NCBI RefSeq assembly: GCF_021216675.1
Contig: NZ_CP086120.1
Coordinates: 2,648,501 to 2,712,500 of the forward strand
DNA: 64,000 nt
From: Streptomyces gobiensis
GTDB lineage: Bacteria > Actinomycetota > Actinomycetes > Streptomycetales > Streptomycetaceae
Direction: 5' to 3'
The translations under genes and the position numbers were made by a program. Shown here one piece after another: positions 59,359 to 64,000 of the stretch (position 1 is the stretch's first letter; each line of letters opens with the position of its first letter). The notes beneath the pieces are model-generated. The model had not been told where the DNA came from, did no database searches, and saw nothing but the letters and a program-made list of their open reading frames with translations.

Positions 59359-60257
59359 CAGGCATCCACCCCCCGGAACACGGGCAGCTCCAGCTCCTCG
59401 TCCTCCACCCGGAGGAACTCCAGCTGAACGGGCATACCGATACGCACCTTGTCGTACGGCACACCGGTGATGTTGCTGATGATCCGCACGCCCTCGGCGA
59501 GTTCGATCAGAGCCACCGCATAGGGCGGGTCGAAGGCCGGGAAGGGCGGATGGTGCATGACCACATACGAGTACACCGTGCCGTGCCCGGCGGCTTCGAC
59601 CGTGTCCCATTCCTGGCCACCGCACGCGTTACAGCCCGGGAGCCAGGGAAAGCGCAGGGTCGCACAGCGGGTGCAGCGCTGGATGAGCAGGCGGTGCTCG
59701 GCCACGCCCGCCCAGAAGCCCGCGTTGTCGCGGTTGACGACCGGCCGCGGACGCTTCTCCTTCGGCCTGCCCCGGCCCTTGTACTTGAGAATCCGGAAGC
59801 GGTGCCTGCCCGCGAGCTGATCACCCGCCCGGACATCCATCCGGGTGGTGATGAAGTAACCGGTGCCCAGCTTTGTGGCCTTACGCGTGGAGACCGACTC
59901 AATGACCGCGTCAAAGGTGATCCGGTCCCCGGGGCGAAGCGCCCGTGGATACTCCTGCTCGCAGTCGGTCGCGACGACCGACGTACAGCCCGCCGCATCG
60001 AGCGCGCCCAGCAGCGCGTCATAGGTGTCCGAGCGCCCGGAATCCGCCGGATGCCCGGCCAGCCCGCCCATCGTCCACACCTGGAGCATCGTCTGAGGCG
60101 CGGAGCCGTCCGGCGGCACGGGATGGCCCATCGCCTCGCACCAGTGCCGGATCATCGGCTCATTGACGGGATCCCTGCCCACGCCGGCCGTGGCCGCGGG
60201 CTGCCCCTCATACACCCTCAGCCGCTCATACAGCTCATCCCGCTCGCCCCCGCTCAC
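59358..60257 (-). CDS. MaoC-like / DUF35 OB-fold fusion protein (ChsH2-like)
   Basis: A 299-residue fusion: an N-terminal hot-dog MaoC domain (about 1-160) lacking the hydratase motif (RHWCEAMGHP in its place), joined by a basic linker to a DUF35 zinc ribbon (Cys195, Cys198, Cys209, Cys212) and an OB-fold (about 220-295, VYSYVVMHHPPFPAFDPPYA). This is the domain order of mycobacterial ChsH2, which pairs with ChsH1 for hydration and with Ltp2 for the aldol step. It overlaps the upstream dehydrogenase gene by 4 bp. Confidence 0.85.
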   Translation of the reverse strand: MSGGERDELYERLRVYEGQPAATAGVGRDPVNEPMIRHWCEAMGHPVPPDGSAPQTMLQVWTMGGLAGHPADSGRSDTYDALLGALDAAGCTSVVATDCEQEYPRALRPGDRITFDAVIESVSTRKATKLGTGYFITTRMDVRAGDQLAGRHRFRILKYKGRGRPKEKRPRPVVNRDNAGFWAGVAEHRLLIQRCTRCATLRFPWLPGCNACGGQEWDTVEAAGHGTVYSYVVMHHPPFPAFDPPYAVALIELAEGVRIISNITGVPYDKVRIGMPVQLEFLRVEDEELELPVFRGVDA

Positions 60258-61423
60258 CGCTGCTTCCTCCGCATACCCAGCCGCATCTTCGCGACGATCT
60301 CCCGCTGGACCTCGCTCACTCCGCCGCCGAAGGTGTTGATCTGCGCGGCACGATTCATCCGCTCCAGCTCACCGTCCCCGAAGACGCCCGGCGATCCGGC
60401 GCGGATCAGCCCGCTCTCACCGGTCACCTCCTGGCAGAGGGCGTACACGGCTACGGCGCTCTCGGTACCCGCGAACTTCACCCCGCTGGCATCCCCCGGG
60501 CTGAGCCGCCCCGCACCGACATCCCCCACCAGTCGCCAGCTGAGCAGCCGGGTCGCGGCGAGCCGGGCGTGTGCCTCGGCCAGCCGGGCCCGTACCCAGG
60601 GCTGGTCGGCCGGTCGTTCGCCAGTGGCGGGGTCGGGTGTACGGGCGTGGGTGAGCGCCGCCGCGTAGTGGTCCTCGGCCTGCATGCCCATGGCGGCCAG
60701 CGCGACCCGCTCATGGTTGAGCTGATGGGTGATGAGGCTCCAGCCGCCGTGCTCCGGACCGACGAGGTTCCCGGCGGGCACCCGTATGCCGTCGTAGTAC
60801 GTCGCGGTGGTGGTCAGTCCGCCCACCGTCTCGATGGGCGTCCAGGAGAACCCGGGGGCGTCCGTCGGCACCAGGATGATGGAGATCCCCTGGTGCTTGG
60901 GGGCTTCCGGGTCCGTACGGCAGGCGAGCCAGATCCAGTCGGCGTGCTGGGCGTTGCTGGTGAAGGTCTTGTTTCCGTCGATGACCCAGTCGTTCCCCTC
61001 CCGCACCGCCCTCGTTCGGAGGGCAGCGAGGTCCGTACCGGCGCCCGGCTCCGTATAGCCGATGGCGAAGACCAGATCGCCGCGGAGGATGCGCGGCAGA
61101 AAGTAGGACTTCTGCTCCGCTGTCCCATACGTCATCAGGGTCGGCCCGACGGTATTGAGGGTGACCATCGAGACGGGTGCCCCGGCCCGGTAAGCCTCGT
61201 CGAAGAAGACGAACTGCTCCTCGGCACCGCGCCCCTGGCCGCCGTACTCGACCGGCCAGCCCAGGCCGAGCAGCCCATCGGCGCCCATCCGGCGGAGCAG
61301 CCGCCGCTGCCCGGCCGGATCACCGTTGAGAGCGGTGCGGCCACCCTTGGGCATCAGCCGGCGGAAGTACGCACGCAGCTCTGTACGCAGCTCCTGCTGG
61401 CGCGGGGTGGATGCGAAATCCAT
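60254..61423 (-). CDS. Acyl-CoA dehydrogenase (FadE-like, full length)
   Basis: A 389-residue acyl-CoA dehydrogenase. FAD/substrate motifs include AIGYTEPGAGTDLAALRTRA and WVIDGNKTFTSNAQHADWIW; the C-terminal INTFGGGVSEVQREIVAKM is typical of the family. The N-terminal MDFASTPRQQELRTELRAYF is the usual helix domain. ATG 61423 is chosen because homology starts there; GTG/ATG starts further upstream extend into the promoter. It is the first gene of the igr-like operon and likely pairs with the shorter FadE. Confidence 0.88.
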   Translation of the reverse strand: MDFASTPRQQELRTELRAYFRRLMPKGGRTALNGDPAGQRRLLRRMGADGLLGLGWPVEYGGQGRGAEEQFVFFDEAYRAGAPVSMVTLNTVGPTLMTYGTAEQKSYFLPRILRGDLVFAIGYTEPGAGTDLAALRTRAVREGNDWVIDGNKTFTSNAQHADWIWLACRTDPEAPKHQGISIILVPTDAPGFSWTPIETVGGLTTTATYYDGIRVPAGNLVGPEHGGWSLITHQLNHERVALAAMGMQAEDHYAAALTHARTPDPATGERPADQPWVRARLAEAHARLAATRLLSWRLVGDVGAGRLSPGDASGVKFAGTESAVAVYALCQEVTGESGLIRAGSPGVFGDGELERMNRAAQINTFGGGVSEVQREIVAKMRLGMRRKQR

Positions 61424-61479
61424 TCCCTGACTGTCCGTCAGATAGCGGGGCAGTGTCAAGGCCGGGCCCCCCAACACGA

Positions 61480-61511
61480 CCGCGCGGCCGCACCGAAGTG
61501 CGGCCGCGCGG
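61480..61511 (-). terminator. Perfect GC-rich hairpin terminator
   Basis: A 14-bp perfect stem CCGCGCGGCCGCAC / GTGCGGCCGCGCGG with a CGAA tetraloop, lying after the small secreted protein gene on the - strand and before the beta-oxidation operon start. Confidence 0.88.
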
Positions 61512-61561
61512 CCCTGACCCGTTCCCTTGGCGCCGGTCCCCCCAGAGGACCAGCTACCGGT

Positions 61562-61870
61562 TCACCAGGGGTAGAAACCGTAAGTGACCGAGTAGTTGGC
61601 CTGGTCAATGTGGCTGTGACCCCAGCCGTTCACGCTGGCGTTGTTGGCCTGGTTGGAAGCGCCCGCACCAGTGGCAGCCTGCTGGTTGGTGGTGGAGTTG
61701 CCGTTGTTGTCACCGGCGACGCCGCTGCCCACGCTGCCGACGGCAGACGCGTTCGATCCATCGTCCGCGAACGCGCCATTGTCGGCGTGGGCGACCCCGC
61801 CGAACAGGGCCACAGCCAGTGGCAGGGCGGCAGCTGTGGCGAAGACGCGGGCGATACGGATGCTTGCCAT
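61562..61870 (-). CDS. Small secreted Asn/Gly/Ala-rich protein
   Basis: A 102-residue exported protein. The signal peptide is MASIRIARVF plus ATAAALPLAVALFGG, cleaved after AHA. The mature ~73 residues are rich in Asn, Gly, Ala, Ser and Gln (NGAFADDGSNASAVG, NNGNSTTNQQAATGAG), low in charge, and end in the aromatic YSVTYGFYPW. The composition recalls streptomycete surface-fibre proteins (rodlins) or curli-like amyloids, but I see no true rodlin or chaplin motif. The ribosome site GGAGG lies inside a small hairpin (61874-61889). Confidence 0.72.
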   Translation of the reverse strand: MASIRIARVFATAAALPLAVALFGGVAHADNGAFADDGSNASAVGSVGSGVAGDNNGNSTTNQQAATGAGASNQANNASVNGWGHSHIDQANYSVTYGFYPW

Positions 61871-61906
61871 GTCAATTCCTCCAGGAATTTCTAACTCACT
61901 TACTCA

Positions 61907-61933
61907 GCGAGGTGGTTGGCCTAACCGCCTCGC
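61907..61933. promoter_or_regulatory. Inverted repeat upstream of the small secreted protein gene
   Basis: GCGAGGTGGTT (61907-61917) and AACCGCCTCGC (61923-61933) are complementary with one mismatch around GGCCT, 37 bp upstream of the start codon. It could be an operator or the boundary of an element. Confidence 0.5.
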
Positions 61934-62174
61934 GTTGCTACGACGTCGCGGGTCCAAAGGTGCCCGTAAAAACCCCGGCGAACCACCCACACCAACGCGA
62001 TTCCCTCGCACGTATGACGATGTGTCGATAAACCTGCTTCGCGCCCCCAGAACGCGACTCCATGGGCCGTAAGAGATGAAGCGTTCCGGCAATCGCACCC
62101 CCGGGGACCCCCTTCCGGAAGAGAAAATTCCGCACGACTCCGGCCATACGGCCCCTCTCGACCACGCGCTGGCC
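61934..62174. other. Intergenic stretch between secreted-protein gene and element remnant
   Basis: No gene, RNA or repeat is supported here. The sequence is less GC-biased than its surroundings and may belong to the decayed element to its right. Confidence 0.4.
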
Positions 62175-62635
62175 GCGGCATCACCTCATCGGTCTCGACC
62201 TGGACGTATCCCATGGCGCGGACGGCCGCCGCGAACTCCAGTGCCTGACCCGCCAGCATGGCTTCGCCGCCCCGAGGCGATCACCGTGCTCAACCAGGGG
62301 GCGGCCACCACCTCTGGCTAGGCGGCCCCAGCTCCGTGACCGCCCGAGGCACCTACCATCCCGCCCCCGGCAGCACCACGCGAGCGCCCGCGCTGATCCC
62401 GCCCGCGCTGCCCCAACTCCTCACGCCCCTGCCGCCCGCCGCACTACCGGCCTCACCCGCTTTCGTACGCACCGCCCCGGCCGACCAGCACAACGCCCAG
62501 CTCTTCTGGGGGACCTGCCGGACCTTCGAATCGGGCCACGGCGGCGAACTCACTGCGGAGCCGACCGGAGCAACTGCGCCCACACGCGCGGTGCTGACCA
62601 TCACCCCCGTCCACCCGACCACCACAGCCCGAAGG
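62175..62635 (+). pseudogene. Decayed bifunctional DNA primase/polymerase gene (integrative-element remnant)
   Basis: Pieces of a prim-pol domain are recoverable in three frames: HLIGLDLDVSHGADGRREL (about 62182), then PEAITVLNQG (about 62270), then GGHHLWLGGPSSVTARGTYH (from about 62298). The order and motifs (I-x-LDLDV, GGRHLW-like, TARGTYH) match actinomycete prim-pol proteins of integrative conjugative elements. At least two frameshifts and no start codon make it non-functional. It lies directly upstream of xis/int remnants. Confidence 0.6.
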
Positions 62636-62846
62636 GTGACTGATCACCGTGGCTCCGCCCGCGAACGCCACCTCGAGCTCGCCGACGTCCTGGATGAACT
62701 CAGCATGTCCCGCGCCGCCTTCTACCGTCTGCGCGCCTGCGGCAAGGCTTCCCAAGTGCCTGAAGCTCCCCAACGGCCAGCTCCGCTTCCGCCACCGCGA
62801 CGTCGACACCTGGCTCGACAACTGTGCGGGGGACCCAACTTGCTGA
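62636..62846 (+). pseudogene. Frameshifted excisionase (xis) gene
   Basis: From GTG 62636 the frame reads ERHLELADVLDELSMSRAAF, a MerR-type excisionase HTH, up to GGCAAG. An extra T near 62749-62750 then shifts the frame; the second half continues in another frame as KCLKLPNGQLRFRHRDVDTW and ends GDPTC-stop at 62846. Removing one base restores an intact ~70-residue Xis, so this looks like a recent single-base lesion. It abuts the integrase remnant. Confidence 0.75.
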
Positions 62847-62927
62847 CATTCGACGTCCGGATCTACTCGATCGAGGTCCGTCCGGACCGACGAAAGCCCA
62901 ATCGCGTCCACTGGCAGGTGGTCGGCA
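62840..62927 (+). pseudogene. 5' fragment of a tyrosine integrase (int) gene
   Basis: Beginning at TTG 62840, overlapping the xis stop, the frame reads LLTFDVRIYSIEVRPDRRKP then NRVHWQVVG, the N-terminus of Streptomyces element integrases, which typically follow xis this way. After about 62927 the sequence no longer resembles integrase, so only the arm-binding start survives; the catalytic domain is lost. Confidence 0.65.
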
Positions 62928-62991
62928 CGCCGCACTGGGAGGGGCGGCGCGGCGCGCGCGCAAGGCCCGGCCGCGGCCGTGTGTTCCGTCG

Positions 62992-63714
62992 TCAGGTGAG
63001 GATGCCGCCGCCCGCCGTGAGCCCGCCGATCCACATGACCACGCCGAGGAGCACGACCACCACCAGCGCGTACTTCACGGTGCTCCGTGCCGGGCCGTCG
63101 CTCTGCCACCTGGCCAGGGTGCCGAGCCCGGTGATCGCCAGCCCGATCACGCCGAACCCGGCCGAACCGATCCCGTTCTGGACCAGATTGCCCTGGCCCT
63201 CTTCGTCAGCGCGCAGCACCTCGTCTATGCCGTACTCCTCGACGAGCGCGCGCGCCGGGAAGGAGTCGCCGGGCTGCAGACCATCGGCGTCGTGCTTCTC
63301 GGTGAGTTCAACATCCTCGGCGACGGTCTTACCGTCAGAGGAGCGGAAGGTGCCGGTGCAGCGGGTCTCGCCCCCGCTGCTCGTGCCGCCCGTGCGCGCG
63401 CAGGAGCTCAGCGTGAAGGTGCCCTTGGTGCCGGTCTCCATGACCTCCCGGGGCCCCAGGTACTTCGACTCGAGCATCGCCCAGCTGATGAGCAACAGCA
63501 GCGCTCCGACGATCAACGCGCCGACCATCCTGGGACCCCGCGTGGAATCACGGTTCCGGGAGGCACCGCCCTGCCTCGCCCGGCCCTTCCCTCCCACGGC
63601 GCGCTTCGCCTCGCTCGGCCCCTCGCTGCCCTGCGTCCGCTGCCGCTCCGGCTGCTCCGGCTGCTCCGGCTGCTCCGGCTGCTCCGGCTGCTCCGGCTGC
63701 TCCGACGTACCCAT
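62992..63714 (-). CDS. Membrane protein with PEQ-repeat N-terminus
   Basis: A 240-residue protein. The N-terminus (residues 5-23) is six to seven PEQ repeats, then a basic Arg/Gly segment. A membrane helix follows (MVGALIVGALLLLISWAML), then an external domain of about 100 residues containing two cysteines (LSSCARTGG, ETRCTGTFRS). Two further helices near the C-terminus contain GFGVIGLAITGLG and KYALVVVVLLGVVMWIGGL. ATG 63714 follows GAGGGG at 6 nt. It resembles DUF3592-type proteins in layout; function unknown. Confidence 0.75.
   Translation of the reverse strand: MGTSEQPEQPEQPEQPEQPEQPERQRTQGSEGPSEAKRAVGGKGRARQGGASRNRDSTRGPRMVGALIVGALLLLISWAMLESKYLGPREVMETGTKGTFTLSSCARTGGTSSGGETRCTGTFRSSDGKTVAEDVELTEKHDADGLQPGDSFPARALVEEYGIDEVLRADEEGQGNLVQNGIGSAGFGVIGLAITGLGTLARWQSDGPARSTVKYALVVVVLLGVVMWIGGLTAGGGILT
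63651..63704. repeat. Six 9-bp tandem repeats encoding PEQ
   Basis: GCTGCTCCG repeated six times in frame, encoding the Pro-Glu-Gln repeat of the neighbouring membrane protein on the - strand. Confidence 0.9.
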
Positions 63715-63760
63715 TCCCAACCCCTCGTGCCTTGCCGCCGCTTCCTCGCGGGGAGGTACT

Positions 63761-64000
63761 TTAGGGCCTCCGCTGCGCAGTAGGGCCATGAGCTTCCCCT
63801 GCTCCCAGGGGCCTCGCCCTCGCGCCCTCGCCGCCCTCCGGCCCTCCGAAGGCGGTGCGGGCGGCAGCTGGGCTGGGCTTAGGTTCGTCGTTTGAGTCTT
63901 CGTGGAACAGCGAGCGGCGTCCGGTGCGTGCAGACGCAAGTCGGAGGATGTCCTCATGCTGGGCGTACTCGGACTCCGACAACGCAGCAGATGCGCGTGC
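63761..64000 (-). CDS. Possible C-terminal end of a gene entering from the right edge
   Basis: An open frame on the - strand runs from beyond the window to a stop at 63761, 46 bp upstream of the membrane-protein gene. It contains SESEYAQHEDILRLASARTG then a low-complexity Gly/Ala/Arg tail. Without the N-terminus the family cannot be recognised and it may not be coding. Confidence 0.4.
   Translation of the reverse strand, partial: ARASAALSESEYAQHEDILRLASARTGRRSLFHEDSNDEPKPSPAAARTAFGGPEGGEGARARPLGAGEAHGPTAQRRP

Noticed and set aside
62258..63895. 545-codon open frame on the + strand
   Set aside because: It strings together the prim-pol, xis and int remnants and then runs antisense to the PEQ-repeat membrane protein; not one gene.

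Overview
The window reads as a chromosomal segment of a Streptomyces or a very close relative. The sequence is very GC-rich with strong G/C at third codon positions. Four actinobacterial tRNA genes are present, the sporulation sigma factor pair sigF/sigN lies next to a tadA-upp-type housekeeping block, metE sits behind a cobalamin riboswitch, and there are two subtilisin-inhibitor (SSI) genes and many GTG starts.

Layout. 0-8.3 kb: the C-terminal part of an SPFH protein, an HhH-GPD protein, a large LuxR-type (LAL) regulator, a secreted polyester hydrolase (cutinase/PET-hydrolase type), an M20 peptidase and a secreted protein of unknown function. 8.6-24.9 kb: an iron-regulated NRPS-independent siderophore locus. 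It holds diaminobutyrate aminotransferase and decarboxylase, an SbnH-like PLP decarboxylase, two IucA/IucC synthetases, an N-hydroxylase, an MFS exporter, a glutamine-synthetase-family ligase, a FecCD-type ABC importer and its binding lipoprotein. Three DmdR/IdeR-like iron boxes (17.54, 20.58 and 23.81 kb) lie in front of its transcription units, and most genes overlap by 4 bp (ATGA). 25-32.4 kb: an HhH-GPD protein, a macrolide-type glycosyltransferase coupled to a PAP2-like membrane protein, a secreted SH3b protein, a secreted M28 aminopeptidase, a LytR_C protein and upp. 32.5-37 kb: tadA and its partner, tRNA-Ser(CGA), sigF, sigN and a lipoprotein. 37-41 kb: a DHA2 drug exporter, a TetR regulator and an amidohydrolase. 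41.4-44.7 kb: B12 riboswitch-metE and an SSI inhibitor. 45-49.6 kb: tRNA-fMet, tRNA-Arg(ACG) and tRNA-Ser(GCT) with a lytic transglycosylase, a VOC protein, an LppU-like protein and a second SSI. 49.8-55.7 kb: a 1174-residue PAS/pseudokinase/receiver protein, an acyl-CoA ligase and a SigE-family sigma factor. 55.8-61.4 kb: a DUF1906 protein and a five-gene operon with the same composition and nearly the same order as the mycobacterial igr (cholesterol side-chain) operon. 61.5-64 kb: a small Asn/Gly/Ala-rich secreted protein, a decayed integrative-element remnant (prim-pol, xis, int pieces) and a membrane protein with a PEQ repeat.

How it fits together. In the siderophore locus, Dat and Ddc should supply 1,3-diaminopropane, the IucD-like enzyme should hydroxylate an amine, the two NIS synthetases should join amines to citrate or a similar acid, the MFS protein exports the product, and the lipoprotein/FecCD/ATPase set re-imports the ferric complex. 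The most unusual features are the coupled glutamine-synthetase-family ligase and the lack of any recognisable N-acyltransferase. Together they suggest either an uncharacterised siderophore or a built-in diamine-glutamylation step. Functional statements are inferred from protein families; no database search was possible.
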